NCBI GenBank assembly: GCA_016213505.1
Contig: JACRAF010000025.1
Coordinates: 1 to 64,000, forward strand
Source: Devosia nanyangense
GTDB lineage: Bacteria > Pseudomonadota > Alphaproteobacteria > Rhizobiales > Devosiaceae
Reading direction: 5' to 3'
Length of the DNA stretch: 64,000 bases
Part shown: positions 43,105-50,970 of the stretch, one piece after another
How positions within the stretch are numbered: position 1 is the first letter of the stretch
How the letters are laid out: each line of letters starts with the position of its first letter
The notes under the pieces: generated by a model
What the model was told of the DNA's origin: nothing
The model's database searches: none
What the model saw: only the letters and a program-made list of their open reading frames with translations
Translations under genes and position numbers: made by a program

Positions 43105-44370
43105 TCACTTGTCTTGCCCCACGCTCTGGCCGTCCGGCCCGGAGGCGGGCCGCGCGGCCAACCGCTTCGGGGCCCCGGTCCCGACTGCGGGCAGCCCGTT
43201 GTGTTCGACGCCATCGAGCAGGCGGCCGGCGGCTTTCTTGCCAAGCAACTGCGCACCAGGACCATCCGGAGCCGTAGCGCCGTCAAACCAACGAATATTG
43301 TCGGGTGTGATCGGCTTTGCCCGCACGCCCGGCTCGGCCGGCTCGAAGCTCAGATAGTCGCCCATGTCCTCGAAGATGCCAGGCGCCCATTCCCCCCGCT
43401 GTTTGAAGAAGAACGGCACTCCAGCATCCACGCACTGGTCGCGCAGCGACCGCGCCCAGTCCGGGTGCATCGGCCGCGCCCCCGGCCCGCTCTCTCCGCC
43501 GACGATCACCCAGTCGAGGCGTGGCGTCGCGATTTCGGCGGGGTCGGTCGTCGCCGGGTCGTGGAAGGGCAAAGGTTCTTCCGGGCCAATGCGGTCCGTG
43601 TGGTCCAGCAGCACCTCATCGTCCGCATTCGTGTAGATGAACAGGTAGGGAATAACGTCGATCGGCCCGAGCAGCGGTTCGAGCGAGACGAACCGTACCG
43701 CCGCGGGCGTCGCGAGCAGCAGCGGGATGCGCTCGTCGGCGCGCTTCTGGTCCTCGGCCGAGACGCCGAGCCAGACGTTCGGAAGGGGCCATGTCTGCAA
43801 GCCGGACACCGCCACCGACAGCACCCGGTTCTTTGCCGCGATCGAGGCCTCGGTACGCTCCGGCACGAGATCGTCTATCGCCTGAAGCACGCGTGCTTGT
43901 GTGGCCGTCGCATTCGGAGCGACCAACCCTGAGGCCAGATAGTCCCGCATCCGCTCCGGGCGCTTTGTCAGCACCTGAAAAACATGCTGCGGGCTCAGCG
44001 CCATGACGGCGAACACCTGGTCGATCCATTCGTCCGGCACCGACTCGTGGAACAGGTCGCTCATCGAGTTGACGAAGATGCGCCGCGGCCGTTTCCAGCG
44101 CAGCGGCTGGGTCAGCGTGTCATGCGGCGCCCGCACCACCTTGCCGGTCCAGCGCGGCTCCGGCTTGGGGATCGGATCTGTGGTCTTGCCGCGCGCCACC
44201 GTCTTGACCACGACAAACCCGGCCAGCCCCTCATAGGGTTGCCCCGGCCCGGAGAACCGCGCCGCCACGCCCTCGGCGTAGCAGTGCCGGCACCCCTCGC
44301 TGACCCGGCTGCACCCCCGCAGTGGGTTCCACGTCGCGTCGGTCCATTCGATGAGGGACTTGTCGCTCAT
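43105..44370 (-). CDS. DUF5131 / gp37-gp68 family protein
   Basis: About 421 residues starting MSDKSLIEWTDATWNPLRGC. Cys20, Cys27 and Cys30 (CX6CX2C) in CSRVSEGCRHCYAEG suggest a radical-SAM-like or metal site. FVNSMSDLFHESVPDEW and VIVGGESGPGARPMHP are diagnostic of this widespread phage family, whose substrate is unknown. The C-terminal 25 residues (VGTGAPKRLAARPASGPDG) are coded by palindromic element copy 14. It overlaps the helicase-methylase start by four bases. A role in DNA base or tRNA modification is only a guess. Confidence 0.85.
   Translation of the reverse strand: MSDKSLIEWTDATWNPLRGCSRVSEGCRHCYAEGVAARFSGPGQPYEGLAGFVVVKTVARGKTTDPIPKPEPRWTGKVVRAPHDTLTQPLRWKRPRRIFVNSMSDLFHESVPDEWIDQVFAVMALSPQHVFQVLTKRPERMRDYLASGLVAPNATATQARVLQAIDDLVPERTEASIAAKNRVLSVAVSGLQTWPLPNVWLGVSAEDQKRADERIPLLLATPAAVRFVSLEPLLGPIDVIPYLFIYTNADDEVLLDHTDRIGPEEPLPFHDPATTDPAEIATPRLDWVIVGGESGPGARPMHPDWARSLRDQCVDAGVPFFFKQRGEWAPGIFEDMGDYLSFEPAEPGVRAKPITPDNIRWFDGATAPDGPGAQLLGKKAAGRLLDGVEHNGLPAVGTGAPKRLAARPASGPDGQSVGQDK
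43113..43184 (-). repeat. Prophage palindromic element, copy 14 (inverted)
   Basis: Full inverted copy. It codes the C terminus and stop region of the DUF5131 gene. Confidence 0.86.
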
Positions 44371-44394
44371 GGCTCTACCGCCTGAGCGACAACC

Positions 44395-44439
44395 GGGAAC
44401 CACGACCGGTTGGCCAACTTGGCCAGAGGGAGAGGGCAG
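44395..44439 (+). repeat. Prophage palindromic element, copy 15 (short form)
   Basis: GGTTGGCC-AACTT-GGCCAGAGGGAGAGGGCA: the same short form as copy 2. Intergenic, between the sliding clamp and DUF5131 genes. Confidence 0.7.
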
Positions 44440-44460
44440 AAAAACAATTCGCTCATCACC

Positions 44461-45630
44461 TCACACCCTCATCATCGGCATGAGGACGCGCGTCATCGTC
44501 GCGTCGGCGTCGAGCACCGTGATCGGGTCGCCCGCGCCCACCTGGTGGAAGGTGGCGATCCCCGCGCAGTTGCCGACGAGGTCGCGCAGATAGTGCGCGT
44601 TGACGCCGAACGATGCCCCCCCTTTGGGCCACAGCGCCGAGAGCATCGCCCGCGCGCTGCCGCCGTCAGGGTCGGTGACCGTCAGGTTCACCGGCTTGCC
44701 CGGCTCGCCCGAGAATTTCACCGCGCCGAAGCCATCCTTCTTCCGCCGCACCGCCGAGACCGACGCCAGCGCGGCGCTGAGTTCGGCACTGTCGAGGGCG
44801 AACGCCGCCATCCATCGCTCCGCCATCGGGATCACCGCATCGACGTTCGGGTAGCCGCCCGGCCGTCCATCGCCTGGCTCCGGAAGTTCAACGAGCTTGG
44901 TGCGAACCACGATGCCGCCGGCTTCGATCTCGATCTTCAGCGGATCGACCTTGCCGTCCGCCCGCACGACCGCGCGCACGTCCGCGTCGCCCGCCGCGAT
45001 CGTGCGCAGCAGCAGGACGGTCTTGTTCGGAATGACGCGGGTGACGATCGTCTTGCGCGCCCCGCTCTTGCTGTACGTGCAGATCGCCAGCCGGTGTCCG
45101 TCCGTCGCCGCGAAGCGCCGCCCGAACGGCCCGGCCTGCCACGCCACCCCGTTGAGGTAATAGCGCGTCTCCTCGGTCGAAACGCACCACCCGACCTTGC
45201 CGATGAGGCGCGTCAGCGCTCCCCCGGCGAAGCGTTCGAGCACCGCGCCCGGCGCTCCCGGCATTTCGGGAAACGAAGCCGCATCGATCGCTTCGAGATC
45301 GAAGGCGCCGGCCGATGTGCCGACGCGCGCCGCTGTCTCTCCCGGTGCGAAGGACAGCTCGCCGGCATTCGCCTTGGCGATGCGCTCCAGCGTCCACGGG
45401 TTGAGGCAGGTGGCCCATGTGCCCGCTCCCTCGGTCGTCTCGACCGGGAGGCTGAGGACGATGTCGAGATCGGTCGCCAGCAGCGTCAGCTTGCCGCGCG
45501 CGACCCTGAACTGCACCATGCCGAGCACCGGATAGGTGTTCCGCTTCTCCGTGACCTTGGTGACCAGCTTCAGCGCCGTCCTCAGCACCGCGCTGTCGAT
45601 CGTGACGAAGTCGTGTCTGGTCTTGCTCAT
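44461..45630 (-). CDS. Phage-encoded DNA polymerase III beta clamp
   Basis: A 389-residue protein starting MSKTRHDFVTIDSAVLRTAL. It has the three-domain beta-clamp layout: TYPVLGMVQFRVARGKLTLL near the N terminus, FAATDGHRLAICTYS in domain 2 (the GHRLA motif of DnaN) and an ending VLMPMMRV that mirrors the usual C terminus. Beta clamps tether polymerase to DNA. A phage copy, with no phage polymerase seen here, suggests that host polymerase III is redirected to phage DNA. It overlaps the m5C methylase by four bases. Confidence 0.88.
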   Translation of the reverse strand: MSKTRHDFVTIDSAVLRTALKLVTKVTEKRNTYPVLGMVQFRVARGKLTLLATDLDIVLSLPVETTEGAGTWATCLNPWTLERIAKANAGELSFAPGETAARVGTSAGAFDLEAIDAASFPEMPGAPGAVLERFAGGALTRLIGKVGWCVSTEETRYYLNGVAWQAGPFGRRFAATDGHRLAICTYSKSGARKTIVTRVIPNKTVLLLRTIAAGDADVRAVVRADGKVDPLKIEIEAGGIVVRTKLVELPEPGDGRPGGYPNVDAVIPMAERWMAAFALDSAELSAALASVSAVRRKKDGFGAVKFSGEPGKPVNLTVTDPDGGSARAMLSALWPKGGASFGVNAHYLRDLVGNCAGIATFHQVGAGDPITVLDADATMTRVLMPMMRV

Positions 45631-47978
45631 GCTGCCCTCAACTGCGGTTGGCGTGCGCCAGAGCGCAACGCTTGGGTCGGTTGCCAGCGCGCCGGGCGCG
45701 GCCGGTAGTTGGCTTCGAAGATCGCCGCGGCGACGCCGGGATTGACCGAGTTGCCGATCTTGTGGCGCTGCTCGGTATCGCTCAGCACGCCGCCCCGGTA
45801 GGGCGCGGCGAGGATGTAGCTGTCGGGAAAGCCCTGCGCCCGCGCCAGCTCGCGCGCCGTCAGCATGCGCATGCCGATATCGACGACGACGTACGAGACG
45901 CCCTTGATCGTCACGGTCACCAGCTCGCGCCCATCCCAGCACCCGAACTCACGCAGGAACGCCGCCACCTGGCGGGCGCGAGCGAGCTGCGCCGGTGTCA
46001 GGGGAGGAGGGGTTGCCGAGGCGACGACGAAGCCGAACCGGTCATTGCCCGTCACCACCCGCGACGGCTCGTCCATGGCGCTGCCCACCGCCTGGTCGTT
46101 GCCGTAATAGGCAGTCATCAGCGGCAGGCTGATCACCGCCGAGTGCTTGCCCTGCGCCGTCACCGCCGGGTGCGGATCGTCGATCGCCGAGGCCCGCCGG
46201 TCGCTGCCCTTGAGCGAGAGCATGTGGGCGGCGATCACGCCCGAGCGGTCGGACTGGTCCGGAGCGAGGGCGCAAGAAACCAGACTCTGGGTCGAGCCCT
46301 TGCCGACGATGGTCGAGGCCGGCTCGCGCGCATCGTGGCCGACGACATCGGTGTTGTTCTGGGCGAGGAAGACTGCTGCCAGCTGCGCCTGCGTGCCGCG
46401 CGTCGTCGCCGTCGGCAGCGGCTCATCCACCGGCCGGCCGGGGCGGGCGCCATCGCTGCCGTCGGGGCGCGCGTCGCCGTTGTGCTGGGCGAGGAAGATG
46501 GCCGCCAGGTCGCCGCCGTTGCCGGTCGGCACGATGGTGGGTCCGACCTCGTCGACCGGCCGCGTCCGCGGTTCCTGCCCCGGCCGCTCGCCGTAGCGGG
46601 GCACGAGGAAGGCGGAAGCAAGCGCGGATTTTCCACCGCCGCCGGCAGTGATCGTTCCGCTCGGCTCATCAACCGCCCCGCCGATCGATTTGCCGAACTG
46701 ACGGCTGACGAACGGAGCGAGGGAAACTGCCGCGAGCGCGTCGGTGTTCTTGGGCGAGGCCTCGACCGTGTGCAGCGGCTCACCGATATCGCGCGACGAG
46801 CCGCCATCGTGCTGGCCGTAGGTGACGAACGGCGCGATCTCGGCATCGACCAGCGCGTGGCGCGGCGCCGTGGTGACGACGTTCAGCGGCCGATCGACCG
46901 GCGCCGACCGATCGTCGCTTCCTTCGCCTTCGCCGTAGTAGGAGACGACACTCGGCACCACCAGCCCGTGCGCATCCCGCGCCCGGGTCACCGTGGCGAA
47001 CGGCGTGCCGGTCCCCTGCCCGCGATAGTGTTCGCCGCCATGGTTGCAGGTGACGATGAACGGCTCGGCCGCGTCGAGCACGTAGCGCTTCACGCCCTTG
47101 GCGATGCGCGCCATGGTGTTGCGCGCCAGCGGCCGGACGATGCGGGTGCCGGTCGCTTTGGTGTAGGCGCGCGCCTCGTCGCGGTCCAAGAGGATCGAGG
47201 GACACGGCAGCTCCCAGTCGATGCAGCCCGCCGTGGTCTTCCATGGCTTCAGCCGCCCGCTCCTGACCGCTTCCGATTTCGGGTCGCCATGGGTGGGTTG
47301 CGGCCAGACGATGGGCTCGCCGTCGCACGCCATGATCACGAACAGGCGCTTCCGGATCGTCGGGTCGCCATAGTCGCAGCCGCGCAAGAGGCGCAGCTCG
47401 ACCGTGTAGCCGAGCCGCACGAAGCTGCCGACCCAGCGGTCGAACGTATCCCCCTTGCGCGCCGGGTCGGGGCGATAGACGCCCTCGCTTACCCTCAGCA
47501 GCGGCCCCCAGTCGCGGAACTCCTCGACGTTTTCCAGCGCGATGCGGCGCGGCCGCACCCGCTTGCCCCAGTAGGCCACCACCCAGGCGAGGTCGCGCAC
47601 CGACTTGCTGACCGGCCGGCCGCCCTTGGCCTTGGAATGATGCCGGCAATCGGGCGACGCCCACATGAAGCCGACCGGCAACCCGTTGGTCACCTTCAGC
47701 GGGTTGACCTTCCAGATGTCGTGCGGCAGATGCAGCGTGTCGGGATGGTTGGCGGCGTGCATGGCGATCGCCGCCTCGTCGTGGTTGATCGCGATCGACA
47801 CGGTGCCCGGATGACCGGGCGGCAGGAAGCCGCGGGCCCGCAACCGCCTAAACCCTTCCTCGATCCCCTCGGACGCCCCGCCACCGCCGGCGAACCCGTC
47901 GACGATCAGCTCCGCCGGGATCGGCAACCCGCGCAGCTCGGCGAAATCGCGGACCGTCTCTTGTAGAATGGCGTTCAC
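45627..47978 (-). CDS. DNA (cytosine-5) methyltransferase with repeated target domain
   Basis: A 783-residue protein from GTG at 47978, which overlaps the previous stop (GTGA). Motif I VDGFAGGGGASEGIE, motif IV SPDCRHHSKAKGG with catalytic Cys (PDC in place of PCQ), motif VI ALENVEEF, motif VIII PTIRKRLFVI and motif X GNSVNP identify an m5C methylase. About 400 residues between VIII and X hold at least six imperfect repeats built on DEP...T(I/V)T..G....LA..F, for example VDEPSGTITAGGGG and VDEPLPTATTRG. Usual methylases are about 350-450 residues, so the target region is greatly expanded. It likely shields phage DNA from restriction. Confidence 0.88.
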   Translation of the reverse strand: MNAILQETVRDFAELRGLPIPAELIVDGFAGGGGASEGIEEGFRRLRARGFLPPGHPGTVSIAINHDEAAIAMHAANHPDTLHLPHDIWKVNPLKVTNGLPVGFMWASPDCRHHSKAKGGRPVSKSVRDLAWVVAYWGKRVRPRRIALENVEEFRDWGPLLRVSEGVYRPDPARKGDTFDRWVGSFVRLGYTVELRLLRGCDYGDPTIRKRLFVIMACDGEPIVWPQPTHGDPKSEAVRSGRLKPWKTTAGCIDWELPCPSILLDRDEARAYTKATGTRIVRPLARNTMARIAKGVKRYVLDAAEPFIVTCNHGGEHYRGQGTGTPFATVTRARDAHGLVVPSVVSYYGEGEGSDDRSAPVDRPLNVVTTAPRHALVDAEIAPFVTYGQHDGGSSRDIGEPLHTVEASPKNTDALAAVSLAPFVSRQFGKSIGGAVDEPSGTITAGGGGKSALASAFLVPRYGERPGQEPRTRPVDEVGPTIVPTGNGGDLAAIFLAQHNGDARPDGSDGARPGRPVDEPLPTATTRGTQAQLAAVFLAQNNTDVVGHDAREPASTIVGKGSTQSLVSCALAPDQSDRSGVIAAHMLSLKGSDRRASAIDDPHPAVTAQGKHSAVISLPLMTAYYGNDQAVGSAMDEPSRVVTGNDRFGFVVASATPPPLTPAQLARARQVAAFLREFGCWDGRELVTVTIKGVSYVVVDIGMRMLTARELARAQGFPDSYILAAPYRGGVLSDTEQRHKIGNSVNPGVAAAIFEANYRPRPARWQPTQALRSGARQPQLRAA

Positions 47979-49801
47979 TGTACTTCTTGCCCCGCCGTGC
48001 GGCGGCGTTCGTTGATCCGGTCGGCGTTGTCGGTCAGCCGCGCGTGGTCCTGCAGCCCGAGCTTGCCGCACCAGCCCTTGATCGAGCCGATCGGCGCGTT
48101 CATGTCGTCGGCCATCTTCTGCCGCTTGATGTCGGCGGCGACGCCGGCTCGCAGGATCGGCTCCGCCGTCCTGATGGTGTGCTTGCCGTGATGCTCGCGG
48201 CCCACCGCGAGGGCGGCGGTGTAGGCTTCTTCGAGACCATGTCGAGGAGCGGGCTGAGCCCCCTGTTCCAGGCCGGCAATGCCATCGCTGGGTGCCGAGC
48301 CGCCGGGGGCCTCGCGAGCCGTACCGGACCCCTCTCTCTGGGTATTCTCATCCTCATCCGGCGTGATCGTGAATGAGGTAACGACTGCGAACGGAATGCC
48401 CCACTCGATCAGTTTCTTGTCGAGCCAGGTCACCCCGGCATGGGCCGAGGCCTTGAGTTTCTCCGAGATCGTCTCGGTGTCGTCGCCGGCGATCTCGTCG
48501 AGCGCCGCGCGCAGGTGCCCGGCCGCCGTGGCGACCGCGACAGCGAACGACGGATAGGCCCCGCCGAAGGGCTCCGCCCGGCCCCGCGCCCCGAAATCGT
48601 AGCCGGTCGAGATCGAATAGGTATCGTCGTCCTCGTGGAACACCGCGAGGCTCGCCGTGTGGTCGGCCTTCAGCCCGCCGATCTTGAGCGACCACTCGCC
48701 GCCCAGCGGTGGGGCCATGGGCCCCGAAGCGGTTGGCCGAGCGGACCCTCTCGGGGACGATCGGCCAGAGCGCGGGGAGGAAGAGGGCATTTCGCGCAGC
48801 TTGCCGAGCGCCAGCAGCATCGAGCGCGTATAGGCGTACTCGTCGCCCGGCTCGATGATCATCAAGGCACGGGCGTGGTTCAGCACGAGGTCGGCGTTCA
48901 TGGACGCGCCGCGTCCGCCATGCGCCTTGGCCACGCGGCGCGCTTCGTTGATGACCATTTCCGCGAAGTTGGCGAGGTCACTACGGCTCATGGGCGCCGG
49001 CAGGTCCGGCGCAACGGCAGGTTTCTTGGCCGCTTTCACCGCTGCCTTGGTGCTCTTGCGGTCGGGGTTCTCGGCGATGATCCGCTGCTCGAGCCTGTCG
49101 AGTTTGCTGACCACGTCGGCCGCATCGGTGAGCGCCATCGTCCCCTGCTCGACCGCCTGCACCACCTCGGGCTCGGCCCGCTCGAGCAGCATCATCGCCG
49201 AGTGCACCAGGCGCTCGGAAATGCCGTGCCGCTTGGCTATCTCGGCCTGCGTCGGTAGCCGCAATTTTGCGGTGAGCGGGGCCCCGGCCGGTTGGCCGAA
49301 CGAGCCGGTTTCGGATCGGTCGGCCAGAGGTTGGGGATAGAGGTCCCTGATGAAACGCAGGTAGCGCGCCGCGGCCAGCGCCGTGTCCTTGGCCGAGCGA
49401 TGCCGCCGCACCTCCATGCCCCACACGAAGGCGAGCGCGTCGGTGCCCTTGTCCTTGTCCCAGCGCGGACCATCGAACTCGACGAAGTCCTTGTGGGTGC
49501 GCCAGTCGACATTGGCCGGAAAGCGGCCGAGCGCCACGCATTCGAGATAGCGGTTGCGCCCGTCGAGGATCTTGTCCTCGTAGATGACGATCAGCTCGAG
49601 CAGCCCATGGGCGTCGATGTCGGCGCGCAGCTCGCGCGCCTCGTCCTTGTTCATCATGCGGTTGATCGAGGCGAACGGATGCGGCGCGATCCCGCCCTCC
49701 GGCCAGCCCCCCGGCAGCGGCGCGTCGGGCGCTGGCGGCCTGATCAGGGTCGCCATTTCGGCGCGCTCGGTCATGTCGAACAGGCTGAGCAGATCGCTCA
49801 T
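47975..49801 (-). CDS. ParB/Srx-like nuclease-domain protein with two in-frame elements
   Basis: A 608-residue protein starting MSDLLSLFDMTERAEMATL. Residues about 45-100 form a ParB N-terminal-like domain (ASINRMMNKDEARELRADID, DGRNRYLEC), followed by an HTH-like segment (AEIAKRHGISERLVHSAM). The rest is a phage-specific helical region. Two palindromic elements are inserted in frame: copy 17 (PQPLADRSETGSFGQPAGAP, about residue 155) and copy 16 (SSSPRSGRSSPRGSARPTA, about residue 340). It overlaps both neighbours by four bases. Role could be regulation of partition-like or methylation-linked functions; unproven. Confidence 0.8.
   Translation of the reverse strand: MSDLLSLFDMTERAEMATLIRPPAPDAPLPGGWPEGGIAPHPFASINRMMNKDEARELRADIDAHGLLELIVIYEDKILDGRNRYLECVALGRFPANVDWRTHKDFVEFDGPRWDKDKGTDALAFVWGMEVRRHRSAKDTALAAARYLRFIRDLYPQPLADRSETGSFGQPAGAPLTAKLRLPTQAEIAKRHGISERLVHSAMMLLERAEPEVVQAVEQGTMALTDAADVVSKLDRLEQRIIAENPDRKSTKAAVKAAKKPAVAPDLPAPMSRSDLANFAEMVINEARRVAKAHGGRGASMNADLVLNHARALMIIEPGDEYAYTRSMLLALGKLREMPSSSPRSGRSSPRGSARPTASGPMAPPLGGEWSLKIGGLKADHTASLAVFHEDDDTYSISTGYDFGARGRAEPFGGAYPSFAVAVATAAGHLRAALDEIAGDDTETISEKLKASAHAGVTWLDKKLIEWGIPFAVVTSFTITPDEDENTQREGSGTAREAPGGSAPSDGIAGLEQGAQPAPRHGLEEAYTAALAVGREHHGKHTIRTAEPILRAGVAADIKRQKMADDMNAPIGSIKGWCGKLGLQDHARLTDNADRINERRRTAGQEVQ
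48711..48780 (+). repeat. Prophage palindromic element, copy 16
   Basis: Full-length copy (GGGGCCATGGGCCCC start, GGTTGGCCGAGCGGACC... and GATCGGCCAGAGCGCGGGG). In frame in the ParB-like gene. Confidence 0.86.
49259..49272. repeat. Palindrome core CCGCAATTTTGCGG
   Basis: Third copy of the 14-bp palindrome, inside the ParB-like gene immediately left of element copy 17, as at 25560. Confidence 0.45.
49277..49338 (+). repeat. Prophage palindromic element, copy 17
   Basis: GGGGCCCCGGCCGGTTGGCC...ATCGGTCGGCCAGAGGTTGGGG. In frame in the ParB-like gene, between FIRDLY and LTAKLRLPTQ. Confidence 0.86.
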
Positions 49802-50055
49802 GCATCGATCCCTTCGAGAAGGTTGATGGATTGTCGCGTGCGGCGGTCGCCGTCGTCGCGGACGAGGATGGAAATGCCGTGGTCGAGCGCGGCGCGCAGC
49901 CGCTGCGCCTGCACCTTGGTCAGCGAGAAGGTCTTGTAGGTGCCGGGGAACGACACCGTGACCGTCGCCAGCGACGCCGGCCCGATGTGCAGCCACACCG
50001 AGATCGGCGGCTCGCGCGAAGTCTCCGGCGAAAAGTTCGGCAACGGGCGCGGCAT
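49798..50055 (-). CDS. Hypothetical protein
   Basis: An 85-residue protein, MPRPLPNFSPETSREPPISV to INLLEGIDA. The middle (TYKTFSLTKVQAQRLRAALD) looks like a small beta-alpha domain. It overlaps the ParB-like start (ATGA) and its ATG overlaps the stop of the upstream gene (TGATG). The longer frame to 50289 passes through element copy 18 and was not used. Confidence 0.6.
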   Translation of the reverse strand: MPRPLPNFSPETSREPPISVWLHIGPASLATVTVSFPGTYKTFSLTKVQAQRLRAALDHGISILVRDDGDRRTRQSINLLEGIDA

Positions 50056-50303
50056 CACACCTTCTCCCCACGCTCTGTCCGATCGGTCGCGCTTACTTGC
50101 GCTCTGTTCGCCAGCCCCTTCGGTGCTGGCGCCCAACCGGTGGGAGCGCCCGCTCGGCCAACCGCTTTGGGTCCCCGTCCCGACTTCACCATCGCGGCCG
50201 GCGGCAATTGCTTGGCCGAGCGCTTGTCGATCGCCCGCTGCCACTTGCGCCCGATCGCCGCGCCGGCGCGGCCATGGATCGATGCCCACCCGCCGCCGCT
50301 CAT
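50055..50303 (-). CDS. Hypothetical protein, C-terminal half coded by compound element
   Basis: An 82-residue protein starting MSGGGWASIHGRAGAAIGRK. The first 40 residues look native (basic, helical: WQRAIDKRSAKQLPPAA). From about residue 41 the protein is coded by compound palindromic element copy 18 (SGRGPKAVGRAGAPTGWAP...), ending TERGEKV. ATGA overlaps the upstream gene. It has no known family. Confidence 0.5.
   Translation of the reverse strand: MSGGGWASIHGRAGAAIGRKWQRAIDKRSAKQLPPAAMVKSGRGPKAVGRAGAPTGWAPAPKGLANRAQVSATDRTERGEKV
50064..50184 (-). repeat. Prophage palindromic element, copy 18 (inverted, compound)
   Basis: Inverted copy of about 121 bp. The normal hairpin loop is replaced by extra sequence that itself carries GGTTGGGCGCC-like and CTGTTCGCC-like arms, so a second palindrome seems nested in the first. 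Confidence 0.75.
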
Positions 50304-50785
50304 CGGGTTTCCTCCGCCGAACTTTCCTTGATCGCCTCGGCCAGCGCCGCCAGCTCGATCATCAGGGTGCGGATGTCGCGCAGCAGATGGTGACCTTCGG
50401 CCTTGGTGATCCGATCGTCGCGGCGCGCCCCGAGCAGCGCCGCCATCATGTCGGCGTACTCCTGGGCGGAGCGCATGGCGTGCTCGTCGACGGCGTCGCC
50501 CGCCTCGCCTTCGGGCAGCGGCACAAGGAGGCAATGCGCGAGGTCGGCGAGCGCCCGCGTCACCACCGGCACGCCGGCCGCGTGTTCGAGATCGGCCACC
50601 ACGTCGACCGGCGGGAAGCGCGGCGGATCGCCGGTGTTCTCGCGGCGCTTGAAACGGGACAGCGTCGTCTGATCGACGCGCGTCCGCCGCGCCGCCTGCG
50701 TCTCGCTGCCGTTGAGATCGATGAGGTCGCCGAAGGCGGCCTTGAGCCCGTGATAGGCGGTCAGCGCCAGCGGCCGGGTCAGCAT
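50300..50785 (-). CDS. Phage HTH regulator (CII-like position)
   Basis: A 161-residue protein starting MLTRPLALTAYHGLKAAFGD. The segment LNGSETQAARRTRVDQTTLSRFKR has an HTH pattern (AARRTRVDQTTLSRF, turn near RVD), and the C-terminal part is helical. It is the first gene of the leftward replication operon on this side of the immunity region, which fits a CII-like or other early regulator. It overlaps the next gene by four bases (ATGA at 50303-50300). Confidence 0.6.
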   Translation of the reverse strand: MLTRPLALTAYHGLKAAFGDLIDLNGSETQAARRTRVDQTTLSRFKRRENTGDPPRFPPVDVVADLEHAAGVPVVTRALADLAHCLLVPLPEGEAGDAVDEHAMRSAQEYADMMAALLGARRDDRITKAEGHHLLRDIRTLMIELAALAEAIKESSAEETR

Positions 50786-50851
50786 CCGGGGCCCCTGAGC
50801 GGTTGGCCGAGCGGACGCTCTTGCGGCTGGTCGGCCAGAGCGTGGGGCAAG
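50786..50851 (+). repeat. Prophage palindromic element, copy 19
   Basis: Full copy, GGGGCCCCTGAGCGGTTGG... to ...CCAGAGCGTGGGGCAAG, directly upstream of the 50300-50785 gene (one base before its ATG), so it would cover the promoter or ribosome site of that operon. Confidence 0.87.
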
Positions 50852-50970
50852 AGGGATGGCATAGCCTCGGCCACATTTACGCCATGACGACGGGCCCCGC
50901 GGCGTGGGAGGAGGAGGATACGCCGCGGGGTTGCCGCCGCCTCAGCGCCTGCCGAGGGGATGGCAGGCGC

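Larger units (their letters stand above)
40258..43108 (-). pseudogene. SF2 helicase - DNA methyltransferase fusion with frameshift
   Basis: The intact gene would code about 950 residues. Residues about 50-470 form an SF2 helicase: AAFGLGKSF (motif I), LDEAS (motif II), VATATPSP (III), QAIHRVRRFLQ (VI). The C-terminal part is a beta-class N4/N6 methylase: VTSIPFSTQY (motif IV) and FDPFAGLMT (motif I). The frame breaks near 40764: on the coding strand CGGATGAATCACGCC has one base too many (CGGATGATCACG would join the frames), so the end with FDPFAGLMT lies in another frame. Two palindromic elements are inserted in frame (copies 12 and 13). It recalls phage anti-restriction helicase-methylases. 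Could be a sequencing error. Confidence 0.78.
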
